DNA from: Brevundimonas huaxiensis
GTDB lineage: Bacteria > Pseudomonadota > Alphaproteobacteria > Caulobacterales > Caulobacteraceae
NCBI RefSeq assembly: GCF_014218725.1
Contig: NZ_JABBJE010000003.1
Coordinates: forward strand, 124,001-188,000
Direction: 5' to 3'
Length of the DNA stretch: 64,000 bases
Positions 25,606 to 34,088 of this stretch are shown in pieces. Made by a program: the position numbers and the translations under genes. Under the pieces are notes generated by a model. That model saw only the letters and a program-made list of their open reading frames with translations, did no database searches and was not told where the DNA came from. How positions within the stretch are numbered: position 1 is the first letter of the stretch; each line of letters opens with the position of its first letter.

Positions 25606-26625
25606 ATGCGGACCCCGTCCGGCTTCGAGGAGGCGCTGCGCCCCCCGGTGGACCTACGGCGGGCGCGGCTGACCCCCGCGGTGCTCGGCAAGCTCTCGTC
25701 CAGGGCGCCGGACGCGGCGCGCAGTCAACTCATGCGCGTGGTCCGGGGCGCGCCGGAGGTCATGGTCAAGATCACCGGGCGCACGCGCGACGGCGGCCAT
25801 CTCGTGCGCCATCTCGACTACATCTCCCGCGACGGCGCCCTGGCTCTGGAGGGGCCGGACGGCGAGCGGCTGGTCGGCCGTGAGGCGGTGAGGACGCTGG
25901 CCGGGGACTGGGCGGCGGAGCTGGCCGTGGAGCCGCATCGCCGGAAGGATTCGCCGGCGTCCCTGTCCGTGGTCCTGAGCATGCCGGCCGGGACCGAGCC
26001 CTATCGGCTGCACGATGCGGCGCGGGCCTTCGCCGCCGCGACCTTCGGCGACCGGTTCGCCTATGTGTTCGCGCTCCACGACGAGGGACGGCATCCGCAC
26101 GTGCATCTCACCGTGCGGATGCTGGGTCGGGACGGGGAGAGGCTGAACCCCCGCAAGGCGGACCTGCAGGCCTGGCGCGAAGGGTTCGCCAGGACTCTGC
26201 GCGAGCGAGGCGTCGAGGCGGAGGCCACGCCACGCAGGGCGCGAGGCGTGGTGCGCAAGGCCGACCCGATCGCCATCCGGAAACTGCGGGAACGCGCGAT
26301 GGCGGGTGGGACCGACATGCCCCGCGTCCTCGCCTCGGCCTGGCGCGAGGCGGTCGAGGGCGGGACGGGATCGGAGCCCTGGCGGCGGCCGATCCGCGCC
26401 CGCCAGCTGGCGGTCCGTAGGGCCTTCGTGGCCGAGGCCGTCGCCCTGCAGAAGTCTGGGGACGCCGCTGACCAGCGGTTCGGAGAGGCGATCGAACGGT
26501 TCGTCCGCGCATTGCCCGAGGTCGAGACCCGCCGCGACCTGCTGCGACGACGGATTGAAGCGGCCAGGGAGACGCCATCCCGCCAGCGGGATGACGGGCG
26601 GGCGCCGGGCGGACGCGCTCGATAG
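25606..26625 (+). CDS. Relaxase / mobilisation nuclease
   Basis: 339 residues from ATG 25606, 5 bases after mobC. The histidine triad of relaxases appears as HDEGRHPHVHLTV, and the likely catalytic tyrosine lies in HLDYISRDG near residue 70. Most of the chain (KITGRTRDGGHLVRHLDYISRDG onward) matches VirD2-type relaxase domains. It should nick the minus strand at the nic site and pilot the strand through the type IV system. The length is short: no C-terminal helicase or DUF3363 region is attached. A separate LPD7 gene lies convergent downstream. Confidence 0.9.
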   Translation: MRTPSGFEEALRPPVDLRRARLTPAVLGKLSSRAPDAARSQLMRVVRGAPEVMVKITGRTRDGGHLVRHLDYISRDGALALEGPDGERLVGREAVRTLAGDWAAELAVEPHRRKDSPASLSVVLSMPAGTEPYRLHDAARAFAAATFGDRFAYVFALHDEGRHPHVHLTVRMLGRDGERLNPRKADLQAWREGFARTLRERGVEAEATPRRARGVVRKADPIAIRKLRERAMAGGTDMPRVLASAWREAVEGGTGSEPWRRPIRARQLAVRRAFVAEAVALQKSGDAADQRFGEAIERFVRALPEVETRRDLLRRRIEAARETPSRQRDDGRAPGGRAR

Positions 26626-26640
26626 GGGCTCGCGCCCCGG

Positions 26641-27282
26641 TCAGCGGTCGCGGCCGCCCCTGGAGGGCCGGTCTTGCGCGTCGCGCGAGCGCTCCAGATA
26701 GGGCGCGGCGCGGGTCCAGGCGCGGGCGATCAGCCGCGCCTGCATCTCGGGATCGACCACCACGGCGCGGACGACCTGGGCGGCCATGGCCAGGCGCGCC
26801 TCCACCGTGCGGGAGGCGGGCTTGCGCTCCAGCGATCGGTCGCGGTCCGCCGCGGGCGGGCCTTGGTCGCGACCGGCTGGCGCGGCCGCCGCGCGGTCCC
26901 GTTCGGTGGGTCGATGACCTTTCACCTCGAGGCCGAGCGCCTGGGCCTGGACCCAGACCTCGCGCCGGAATGCGTCATCGCCGGCGACGCGGAGGCTCGA
27001 CCATCCCCGGTGTTCGGCCACCTTGAGCATGTCGGCCACGGTGTCGGGGTAGGACTGGCGGGCGACAAGCGATCGGCCCTTGTCCTGGAACATGGGTTCG
27101 CGGGCGCGGTGGTCGCGATAATAGCGTTCGGGACGGCCTTGCCGGTCGCGTTCGACGAGATAGCGGTCGAGCAGGGCGGCGGGGACGTCGCCCTTGTCCA
27201 GCGACCGCGCCCGCCGCGCGCCGGCGTCGCCGACGGGCGAGAGGCGATTTGACGGCGCCGCGGTCTTGTCCGGACTGGCCAT
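26641..27282 (-). CDS. LPD7-domain protein
   Basis: 213 residues. The central part (ARQSYPDTVADMLKVAEHRGWSSLRVAGDDAFRREVWVQAQALGLEVKGHRPTERD) is the large polyvalent protein-associated domain 7 (LPD7), often found at the C-terminus of TraI-like relaxases. Here it is a free-standing gene at the end of the virB-traG operon, with its start overlapping the traG stop (ATGA). Flanking regions are charged and low in complexity. It may act with the relaxase during transfer; no enzyme motif is visible. Confidence 0.8.
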   Translation of the reverse strand: MASPDKTAAPSNRLSPVGDAGARRARSLDKGDVPAALLDRYLVERDRQGRPERYYRDHRAREPMFQDKGRSLVARQSYPDTVADMLKVAEHRGWSSLRVAGDDAFRREVWVQAQALGLEVKGHRPTERDRAAAAPAGRDQGPPAADRDRSLERKPASRTVEARLAMAAQVVRAVVVDPEMQARLIARAWTRAAPYLERSRDAQDRPSRGGRDR

Positions 27283-29135
27283 CAGCGGTCACGCGCCTCC
27301 ATAAGGGCCGGCCCGGGCCGGCCCGCCGTGTCGATCATCCGGTCGATCCAGTCGCCGAACTCGGCTTCCGAGGCGGCCGACGTGGGCGGGGCGAGACCCT
27401 CGGCCGCGAGTTCGGCCGCGAGGCTGTCGAAATCCAGGCTCGGGGTGTCAGAGCCGATCGGCGAGGGGTCGGAGCCCGCGGCCGGCGCCGGGGCGGGCGG
27501 AACGACCGGCGCATCGCGGAGACGATCGGTGAAGGCCCGCTCGCGGTAGTAGAGGATCTTGCGCGCCCGGACCGGCGGCAGCCCGGCCTTGAGGACCAGC
27601 AGGGCGTCGGCCGGCAGCTGCATCAGCTCCTGCGGCAGCATCAGGGCGCGGCGCTGGTCGGACTCCGTCTGGCTGCGGCGGCCTTGCGCCAGACCGCTCG
27701 GCCGGCTGCGGCTGCGCGCGCGGTAGGTGTAGTAGCCGAGCCGTTCGCTGAGGTCCTGGGCGACCTTGAGCTCCTTCGGCGCGAAGACCACCTCGATGCC
27801 GCAGTTGGTCAGGATCTCCTCGGCGAGATCCGCGCCGTAGAGGCCGCGCAGCTGGGACGGGCTCTGGATCACCGGCAGCAGCCGCAGGCCATAGCCCGCC
27901 ACCCAGGCGAAGGCATGCGCCAGGACCGGCGCCCGTCCGAGCCGGGCGAACTCGTCGAGCAGGACGAGCACGGGGCGATCGGTCGGACCGGGCAGGGCGC
28001 GGCTGTTCAGGTCGACGAGCTGCTGGAACAGCAGGGCGTAGAGCGGAGCGACGCGCAACAGGTTGTCCGGCGAGGCGCCCAGGTAGAGCGAAAGGCCGCT
28101 CTGGCGGACCGTCCGGAGATCGAAGTCGCTGGCGCTGGTGGCGGCGTCGACGGCCGGGTTGAGCCACAGGCCCATCCGGCTGGTGATCGACTGGCGCACC
28201 GAGGCGAAGGTGTTTTCGCTCGAGGCGCAGAAGTCGGTGAGGGCCGAGATGCAGCCGGGCGACAGCGGACGGCCCTGGCGGCGGCGCGCCTCGATCAGCG
28301 CCGGAAAGCGCAGACGGGGATCGCCCTGGGTCAGCTGGCGATAGATTTCGCCCAGGGTGAAGGGCCGGTCGGGCGTCTCGGCGACGAAGGCACCGACGCC
28401 GATGAAGCCGATCCGGGCGGCCTCGGACCAGAACGGGTCGGCGTGATCGCTGCCGGTGAACAGCATGGCGGCCATGCGCTGCAGTTCGTCCAGCACGGCG
28501 GCGGGATCGCTCCGCTCGATGTGGGCGAGCGGATTGTACCGGGCCGTGCGCCCGTCCTTCGCCAGGGGATCGAAGAGCAGGACGCGCTGGCCGGCCTCGG
28601 CGCGGTAGCCGGCCGTGGCCGCGAAATTCTCGCGCTTGATGTCGAGGACCACCACTGAGCCGGGCCAGGCCAGCAGGTTGGGAATGACGACGCCGACGCC
28701 CTTGCCGGTGCGGGTCGGCGCATAGAGGATGACGTGATCCGGCCCGTCAGCGATCAGCAGGCGGTCGCCGGCCCGGCCGAGGATCACCCCCTGACGCGCG
28801 CGCAGACCGGCGCGGCGCTGCTCCGAAGCGGACGCCCACCGGGCCGCGCCGTGAAGCGGGCGGCGGGCGTTGAGCGCGACCGCGGCCGCAAGGACCAGGC
28901 AGACGAGGCCGCCGGACGCTGAGCCGATCGTCAGCCAGCGGCGGACCTCGGGGTCATGCCGGTAGTAGAGGAACCAGGCCGGGACGCGGGCGGGATCGAT
29001 GTCGCCGGAGAACCGGCCCAGGCCGATCAGGGCGACGGCCATGGCGAAGACCCCGACAACGCCGAGGCCGAGGAGCGCGGCGGCGCCGAGCAGCGCCGTC
29101 CTAGCCGCCGGGCTGGCGCTTGCGAACCGGGTCAT
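27282..29135 (-). CDS. traG: Type IV coupling protein (VirD4/TraG)
   Basis: 617 residues. Two N-terminal membrane helices (about residues 13-40 and 70-90) precede the ATPase. Walker A is APTRTGKGVG (139-148) and Walker B is PVLVLLDEFARLG. The VirD4 signatures SVVVLDIKRENFAATAGYR, DPFWSEAARIGFIGVG and CGIEVVFAPKELKVAQDLSERLG are all present. It links the relaxosome to the secretion channel at the inner membrane. The chosen start overlaps the virB11 3' end by 35 bases; no better start is evident. Transcribed with virB11. Confidence 0.94.
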   Translation of the reverse strand: MTRFASASPAARTALLGAAALLGLGVVGVFAMAVALIGLGRFSGDIDPARVPAWFLYYRHDPEVRRWLTIGSASGGLVCLVLAAAVALNARRPLHGAARWASASEQRRAGLRARQGVILGRAGDRLLIADGPDHVILYAPTRTGKGVGVVIPNLLAWPGSVVVLDIKRENFAATAGYRAEAGQRVLLFDPLAKDGRTARYNPLAHIERSDPAAVLDELQRMAAMLFTGSDHADPFWSEAARIGFIGVGAFVAETPDRPFTLGEIYRQLTQGDPRLRFPALIEARRRQGRPLSPGCISALTDFCASSENTFASVRQSITSRMGLWLNPAVDAATSASDFDLRTVRQSGLSLYLGASPDNLLRVAPLYALLFQQLVDLNSRALPGPTDRPVLVLLDEFARLGRAPVLAHAFAWVAGYGLRLLPVIQSPSQLRGLYGADLAEEILTNCGIEVVFAPKELKVAQDLSERLGYYTYRARSRSRPSGLAQGRRSQTESDQRRALMLPQELMQLPADALLVLKAGLPPVRARKILYYRERAFTDRLRDAPVVPPAPAPAAGSDPSPIGSDTPSLDFDSLAAELAAEGLAPPTSAASEAEFGDWIDRMIDTAGRPGPALMEARDR

Positions 29136-30108
29136 GCCAGACCTCCGTCACCCGGAAACGCCCGTCGACCTTCTTCATCTGGATGACAACGTCGACGAGC
29201 AGGTGGAGCAGGGCGCGGATGTCCTCGCGCGGCAGGTCGCGACCGCCCTCGGATTCGCGCACCAGCAGGGTGAGCTGTTCGAAGGCCAGGGCGGCGGAAT
29301 CCGCATGCACCGTGGTGATCGAACCGGGGTGACCCGAGTTGACGTTGCGCAGGTAGAAGAAGGCCGTGCCCTCGCGAAGCTCCTGCAGCAGGATGCGGTC
29401 CGGCCGCATCCGCAGGGCGCTTTCCAGAAGCTGTTTGGGGCCGATCCGGGCCAGACCCTGCCCGTCCTTGGAATAGACGAGGTGGACGACATTGCGGTGC
29501 GGCACCACGAACTCGCGGGTGTCCTCGATCGTCAGCAGGCGCTCGTGATCCGGAATCAGCTCGATCAGCCCCTTGGCCAGGGTGGTCTTGCCCGAGCCCG
29601 TCGCGCCGGAGATCAGGATGTTGCGCCGGGCCGCCACCGCCAGGGTGAGAAAACCCGGCCAGTCGCGGGCCTCGCGCAGCCGCACCAGTTCGGCGTCGGC
29701 GGGGTCGGACGCGTCGGCCCGGGCGTCGGCGACCTGGTCGAACAGGCCGGCCGCGGAAAAATCCTTCAGACCCAGGCGGCGCCGCGACGGCTTTCTCAGC
29801 GTCAGGGACAGGCCTCCGTCGGCCGCGACCGGCGGCAGGACGATCTGGCAGCGGATGTCGCCGGGCAGGGTGGTCGAGCAGATCGGCTGTTCGGGGCCGA
29901 CGTCCTGCCGGGTGTAGGCCGCGGCCGCCACCGCCAAGGTGCGGAGCCAGGCCTCGGTCAGCTCCGGCGCCTCGGACCAGCGCCAGGCCCCGTCGGCCTC
30001 GACCCCGACCTCGCCGGGCCGGTTGATGACGACCTCGGTGACGGACGCCGGCTCCAGGAAGGGGCGCAGCGGCGCGATGTAGTGATCCAGAACGGAGGTG
30101 TCGTCCAT
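29101..30108 (-). CDS. virB11: VirB11-type secretion ATPase
   Basis: 335 residues from ATG 30108. The N-terminal domain (SVTEVVINRPGEVGVEADG) is typical. Walker A is GATGSGKTT (168-176), the Asp box is LLTIEDTREF, and the His box is GHPGSITTVHADS. The hexameric ATPase sits at the cytoplasmic face of the channel and switches it between pilus assembly and substrate transfer. The start overlaps the virB10 stop, so translation is coupled. Confidence 0.95.
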   Translation of the reverse strand: MDDTSVLDHYIAPLRPFLEPASVTEVVINRPGEVGVEADGAWRWSEAPELTEAWLRTLAVAAAAYTRQDVGPEQPICSTTLPGDIRCQIVLPPVAADGGLSLTLRKPSRRRLGLKDFSAAGLFDQVADARADASDPADAELVRLREARDWPGFLTLAVAARRNILISGATGSGKTTLAKGLIELIPDHERLLTIEDTREFVVPHRNVVHLVYSKDGQGLARIGPKQLLESALRMRPDRILLQELREGTAFFYLRNVNSGHPGSITTVHADSAALAFEQLTLLVRESEGGRDLPREDIRALLHLLVDVVIQMKKVDGRFRVTEVWHDPVRKRQPGG

Positions 30109-31232
30109 CAGCGCGGCCGCAGCTGATAGACCCCGGAGAAATCCAGGTCCTGGGCCACGAAGATCGACACCTCGGCCCCCTGACCCTTGCGCAGCGTCGG
30201 CGGGATGTCGACCGAGCCCTGAAGGGCGACGCTCGCGGCGTCGGACGGCAGGCGGGCCGTGGCGGAACCGCCGTCGCTCCGACCCACGGCGGCGTAGACG
30301 CCGTCGTCGACGATGGAAAGCAACAGGGCGCCGCCGAACCGGTCCCAGAACCGGGTGTCCACGTCGCCGTCGAAGCCCGAACGGCCGAGCGCGTCGGCGG
30401 CCGGCGAGGCGAGGGCGACGGCGACGCCAGTGGGCGTCACGGCCCGGGTCCACAGGACGAACAGCCGGCGCCGGCCCTGTTGCAGGCCGCCGCGATACTC
30501 GCCGAGCACCCGGGTGCCGCGTTCCATCAGCACCACGGCGCCGTTGTCCGACCAGGCGTCGCGCGGCAGGACGCAGGTCACATAGCCGGGCGTGGTGCTG
30601 TCCATGGCGGTCTGCAGGACGCAGGGCACGCTGGTCCCTGCGGTGATCAGAAGGTTGCGGTCCGGCAGACGGCCCGCCCGCGCCTGGCTCACCGGCGTGA
30701 TCTGACGCAGCTGGTCGAGCGAGGTCGGGGCGCCCGGAGGCAGGGAGGGCGCCACGACCGGCGGCGCAGTCGATGGGCCGCCGCCGGCGCGGCTATAGGC
30801 GAGGACGGGCGCGCGCCGGGCGCTTTCGGCCAGTGCGCGCCGCTGTTCCGCCGGCGAAGGACCGGATGCGGTCGGCGCCGGGTCCCGGGGACCCGCCTCA
30901 AGGGGCGGGACGACCTCCCCGTCGGTCAGCGTCGGCGCATACGGATCGACGGCGCCGTCGTCCAGCAAGGGCGGTGTTTCGCGGCGGGCAGGCTCGAACG
31001 GCGCCGTCTGCCGGGGCGGCTCGTCGCGCCGGGTCGGCTCGGCGCCGTCCGCGTCGCCGCGGTCCCAGCTTGCGATCAGGAAGACGCCGCACCCGACCGC
31101 CAAGGCAGCGAGGGTGACGACCTTGCCCTGCCGTCCGCCGAGCCGGCCGGCGATGGGCGAGACGCCGCGGTCGGTCGCCGGCGACGGCGGCTTCGGATCT
31201 TCCGGCGGCGGGGTCGGATCGAGGTGGCTCAT
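30108..31232 (-). CDS. virB10: VirB10 core-complex protein
   Basis: 374 residues. A short cytoplasmic N-terminus precedes one membrane helix (VVTLAALAVGCGVFLIASW). A Pro-rich periplasmic linker and the C-terminal beta-barrel domain follow (NLLITAGTSVPCVLQTAMDSTTPGYVTCVLPRDAWSDNGAVVLMERGTRVLGEYRGG), with the antenna region VDTRFWDRFGGALLLSIVDDGV. It spans inner and outer membranes in the core complex with VirB7 and VirB9. It overlaps virB9 by 4 bases. Confidence 0.94.
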   Translation of the reverse strand: MSHLDPTPPPEDPKPPSPATDRGVSPIAGRLGGRQGKVVTLAALAVGCGVFLIASWDRGDADGAEPTRRDEPPRQTAPFEPARRETPPLLDDGAVDPYAPTLTDGEVVPPLEAGPRDPAPTASGPSPAEQRRALAESARRAPVLAYSRAGGGPSTAPPVVAPSLPPGAPTSLDQLRQITPVSQARAGRLPDRNLLITAGTSVPCVLQTAMDSTTPGYVTCVLPRDAWSDNGAVVLMERGTRVLGEYRGGLQQGRRRLFVLWTRAVTPTGVAVALASPAADALGRSGFDGDVDTRFWDRFGGALLLSIVDDGVYAAVGRSDGGSATARLPSDAASVALQGSVDIPPTLRKGQGAEVSIFVAQDLDFSGVYQLRPR

Positions 31233-32056
31233 GACGGGCTCCCCGCCGGCGCGCGATCGACGGCGGGCGAGGCCGTGCCGGTGCCGAGGCCCACGCCGCG
31301 GGCGTCATGGGCGTCGTTGAACAGGCAGAGGACCGACCGCCCCCGCCTCAACCGCAAACCGCGCACGACGCCATGGATGACCACGAATTCGCCGCGCACG
31401 TCATAGGGGACGAGACGCTCGGACCCGTCCTCCCCGACCTCGAACAGGGCCGGCAGGGCCTGGACGCCTGGGAAGCGCAGCACGGTGAAGCGGCCGTTGT
31501 CGCTGACCTCGCTGGGCTGCAGGGCGGCGTCGCCCTGGGCCGACCAGGCCAGGTTGCGGGCGCCCTCGACGATGCCGCGCTCCAGCTCAAGACTGATCAG
31601 GCGCTGCTCCACCGCCTCGGCCGAGGCGGCCAGGGTGCGGGCCGCCTCGGCCTGTTCGTCGGCCGGGTAGCGGAACCGGACCTGATAGGCGATGGCGGTG
31701 CGGTCGCCGGTGTCGCGGGCCACAAGTTCGAAGGCGTAGTGCCGGGCTGCGCCGCCGCGATCGGTGACGACCAGCAGATTGGTCGGCTGGTGACGTTCGC
31801 GAGGCTTGAGGAAGAGCACCGAGCCTTCCGCGGCCACCTCCCAGGCGACGCTGTCCCCGATCGCGGCGTGACGGATGGTCTCCTCGGGCGAGAAGACGAT
31901 CTGGGTCGCCGTGCGGAACGCCCCGGCGATCCGGTAGACGGCCGCCGGATCGTAGGTGAGCTCGTGGATCCGGGGATCGGGCAGAGTCTGCGCCGCCACG
32001 GGGGAGGTCAGGGCGAGCCCGGCGATGAGGGTCAGGAGGGGTCGGGGGGATTTCAT
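31229..32056 (-). CDS. virB9: VirB9 core-complex protein
   Basis: 275 residues from ATG 32056. Signal peptide MKSPRPLLTLIAGLALTSPVAAQ. The N-terminal domain contains the family pattern IVFSPEETIRHAAIGDSVAWEVAAEGSVLFLKPRERHQPTNLLVVTDRG. The C-terminal domain (FTVLRFPGVQALPALFEVGEDGSERLVPYDVRGEFVVIHGVVRGLRLRRG) binds VirB7 and forms the outer-membrane pore with VirB10. Overlaps virB8 by 4 bases. Confidence 0.94.
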   Translation of the reverse strand: MKSPRPLLTLIAGLALTSPVAAQTLPDPRIHELTYDPAAVYRIAGAFRTATQIVFSPEETIRHAAIGDSVAWEVAAEGSVLFLKPRERHQPTNLLVVTDRGGAARHYAFELVARDTGDRTAIAYQVRFRYPADEQAEAARTLAASAEAVEQRLISLELERGIVEGARNLAWSAQGDAALQPSEVSDNGRFTVLRFPGVQALPALFEVGEDGSERLVPYDVRGEFVVIHGVVRGLRLRRGRSVLCLFNDAHDARGVGLGTGTASPAVDRAPAGSPS

Positions 32057-32736
32057 CGGATGACCTCCGGATCGGCGCGGTAGGACGTGACCTGGAAGCC
32101 GAGGGGGTTTCTCAGCCGGTCCGGTTCGGACATCGGCGCGCGGGTGTAGGTGAAGGCGATGGTGGCGATCCAGTCGCTCTCCACCGTCTGCTGGGCCTGG
32201 CGGACCGTGCGGTGGAAGCGGACGTTGGCGACGCCGTCGTTGATGAAGCCGATGGCCCGGATCGAGACGATCGCCTCGCCGTCGCGCCCGTAGAGGTTCT
32301 GCGGGCTCGCCGGATTGGAGCCGCGGAACAGGTCGGCCCAGCGCCGCTGCTCCGACGGGGCGGACAGGATGGAGACGAGCCGGAAGGCGTCTTCGGCGGC
32401 CGGATCGAGGTAGCCCTCGCGGTGGCGGACGTACTGGGCGAGGAAATATTTGCTGACGGCCTCGTCGTAGCGAACCGGGCCGTCCTCGGCCGAAAGGCCG
32501 CGCACCACGTCGACCGCGCCCGTGGTCTGATCCACCCGGATGACGAAGGGTTCGGTGGATTTCAGCGGCGTCAGCATGGCCACCGCGCCGGTCGAGATCA
32601 CCGCCAGACCCGTGGCCAGGGCGGCGGCCGACCAGGCGAGACGGCGCGACCGCAGCGCGGACGCCAGCCGGTCCTGATCCCAGCGCCGCGCCTCCGCGAA
32701 GTAGCGCTTCAGATCGGGGGAGGGCACGCCGCTCAT
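32053..32736 (-). CDS. virB8: VirB8 inner-membrane assembly protein
   Basis: 227 residues with one N-terminal membrane helix (AWSAAALATGLAVISTGAVAML). The NTF2-like periplasmic domain follows (PFVIRVDQTTGAVDVV, YFLAQYVRHREGYLD, QTVESDWIATIAFTYT). It nucleates channel assembly by contacting VirB9 and VirB10. Overlaps the lipoprotein gene by 4 bases. Confidence 0.93.
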   Translation of the reverse strand: MSGVPSPDLKRYFAEARRWDQDRLASALRSRRLAWSAAALATGLAVISTGAVAMLTPLKSTEPFVIRVDQTTGAVDVVRGLSAEDGPVRYDEAVSKYFLAQYVRHREGYLDPAAEDAFRLVSILSAPSEQRRWADLFRGSNPASPQNLYGRDGEAIVSIRAIGFINDGVANVRFHRTVRQAQQTVESDWIATIAFTYTRAPMSEPDRLRNPLGFQVTSYRADPEVIR

Positions 32737-32939
32737 GCGCAGCCTCCCGCGCCCGGGTTGACCGCGGCGCCAGCCGCCGGCGCGGCCGGTTGCGGCGGGG
32801 CCTCCGGGGCGAGCACCGAACCATGTGGATTGGCCGGCCGCCGGTCTGAGCCGTCGCAGGCGGGCAGGACGGGATCGCCCCGGTGGGCGCAGCCGGCCAG
32901 CAGCATCAGGCCGGCGAGCAGAAGGGGTCGGCAGGTCAT
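32733..32939 (-). CDS. VirB7-position lipoprotein
   Basis: 68 residues. The lipobox LAGC (LLLAGLMLLAGC) gives a lipidated Cys near residue 16. The mature part has two further cysteines (PACDG and a Cys near the end) and a Pro/Ala-rich middle. Position between virB8 and virB6 and the single lipobox suggest the VirB7 role of anchoring VirB9 in the outer membrane. Sequence similarity in VirB7 is always weak, so the call rests on size and place. Confidence 0.7.
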   Translation of the reverse strand: MTCRPLLLAGLMLLAGCAHRGDPVLPACDGSDRRPANPHGSVLAPEAPPQPAAPAAGAAVNPGAGGCA

Positions 32940-32940
32940 G

Positions 32941-33861
32941 TCAGGCGCCTCTCGGTCGAATGGAGCCGCCGCCCCTGGGCGGCTGGCGGTCAGCTTCCTG
33001 GGGACCCTGGCTGCGACCGGAGCCGCTCCCGCCCAGGGCGGCGGCGTTGGCGAAGTCGGCGAGGCCGGCGCTGGCGCCGCCCGCGACGCCGGCGGCGATG
33101 GCCGGGGTCTGCAGAAAGAAGATCGCCCCCAGCAGGCACAGGGCGATGAAGATCAGCCCGCCGATCATGGGATCGGCGCCCTGGATCGCGCCCCACTGGT
33201 CGCGCACGAGCGACAGGACGAGCTGGAAGATGACGATGATAAGGGCGAACAGGACGAGATAGTTCACCGCCTGGCTCAGCCATCCGAAGAAGAAGCGGCG
33301 GGTCGCGTCGAACAGGGCGCAGGCGATGAAGATGGGGCCCAGGGTGACGAGCAGCGCCAGGGCCAGCTTGGCCACCAGCACCACCCCGAAGCCGAGCGCC
33401 GCCGCGAGAGCCCCGATGATGAAGACGGCGGCCGACACCACCCACGGGCCCGGATTGAAGGCCGAGCCCTCGCGCGAAATGTCCTCGCCCAGCCAGGCCG
33501 CATAGGCGAAGAACTGGTCGAAGGCCGCGCCGACGCTCGGCGTGTCCGCGCCGCTGACGGCCCGGGTCAGGGCGTTGGGCAGGGCGGTGAACAGTGGCTC
33601 GGTGACGAAGGTCGAATAGGCGGCCGTGGTCGCCAGCAGATAGAGGAAGGCCAGCTTCAGCGACCGGACGGCGAAGTCCATGACCGGCTCGCTGATCGCC
33701 CCTCTCAGGATGGCGATCCCGTAAAGCACGACATAGAGGACCAGGGCGATGCGCAGCGGTCCCTCGACCTCGGCGATCACCGACGACAGACGGTCGCCGA
33801 GGAAGACGTTGAGCCGTTCGTCGATGAAGTCGTAGCTGGGCTCGAAGACGCGAAAGCTCAT
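32941..33861 (-). CDS. virB6: VirB6 polytopic inner-membrane protein
   Basis: 306 residues from ATG 33861; a longer in-frame start extends through the neighbouring gene and is unlikely. About six hydrophobic helices (VLYVVLYGIAILRG, SLKLAFLYLLATTAAY, GFGVVLVAKLALALLVTLGPIFIACALF, YLVLFALIIVIFQLVLSLV, IFIALCLLGAIFFLQTPAIAAGVAGG). GPIFIACALFDATRRFFFGWLSQAVNY is the TrbL/VirB6 hallmark. The C-terminal tail is Gly- and Arg-rich. It contacts the transferring strand in the inner membrane. Confidence 0.92.
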   Translation of the reverse strand: MSFRVFEPSYDFIDERLNVFLGDRLSSVIAEVEGPLRIALVLYVVLYGIAILRGAISEPVMDFAVRSLKLAFLYLLATTAAYSTFVTEPLFTALPNALTRAVSGADTPSVGAAFDQFFAYAAWLGEDISREGSAFNPGPWVVSAAVFIIGALAAALGFGVVLVAKLALALLVTLGPIFIACALFDATRRFFFGWLSQAVNYLVLFALIIVIFQLVLSLVRDQWGAIQGADPMIGGLIFIALCLLGAIFFLQTPAIAAGVAGGASAGLADFANAAALGGSGSGRSQGPQEADRQPPRGGGSIRPRGA

Positions 33862-34088
33862 CGTCGGGATCCTCGGAAGGCCCGCTCGTAGGCGCGCATC
33901 CGCGCCTCCCGGCGCGCTTCGGCCAGGCCTCGTCGGGCCGCCTCGCATTCGTCCTCCTCATGTCCGGCGTCGCAGTCGGCGACCACCCGGGCCGCCTCTT
34001 GCGGATCGGCGGCGAAGTCCCCGGCGGTCCGTGCGGGCGCGCCGCAGCCGGCCAGGCCGAGGATCATGAGAAGGGCGGTCCGCTTCAC
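33858..34088 (-). CDS. EexN-like small lipoprotein
   Basis: 76 residues from GTG 34088, overlapping virB5 and virB6 at both ends by 4 bases. A lipobox LAGC follows a short hydrophobic start (KRTALLMILGLAGC). The mature part, DPQEAARVVADCDAGHEEDECEAARRGLAEARREARMRAYERAF, fits the pattern of the EexN entry-exclusion family (a short D-x-x-A-x-x-V-x-x-C region, then a second Cys and a charged helix). Entry-exclusion lipoproteins block redundant conjugation. A VirB7 role is the alternative. Confidence 0.65.
   Translation of the reverse strand: MKRTALLMILGLAGCGAPARTAGDFAADPQEAARVVADCDAGHEEDECEAARRGLAEARREARMRAYERAFRGSRR

Noticed and set aside
31229..32824. 531-codon single frame across virB9 and virB8
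   Set aside because: The N-terminal part is an out-of-frame reading of virB8; the real virB9 starts at 32056.
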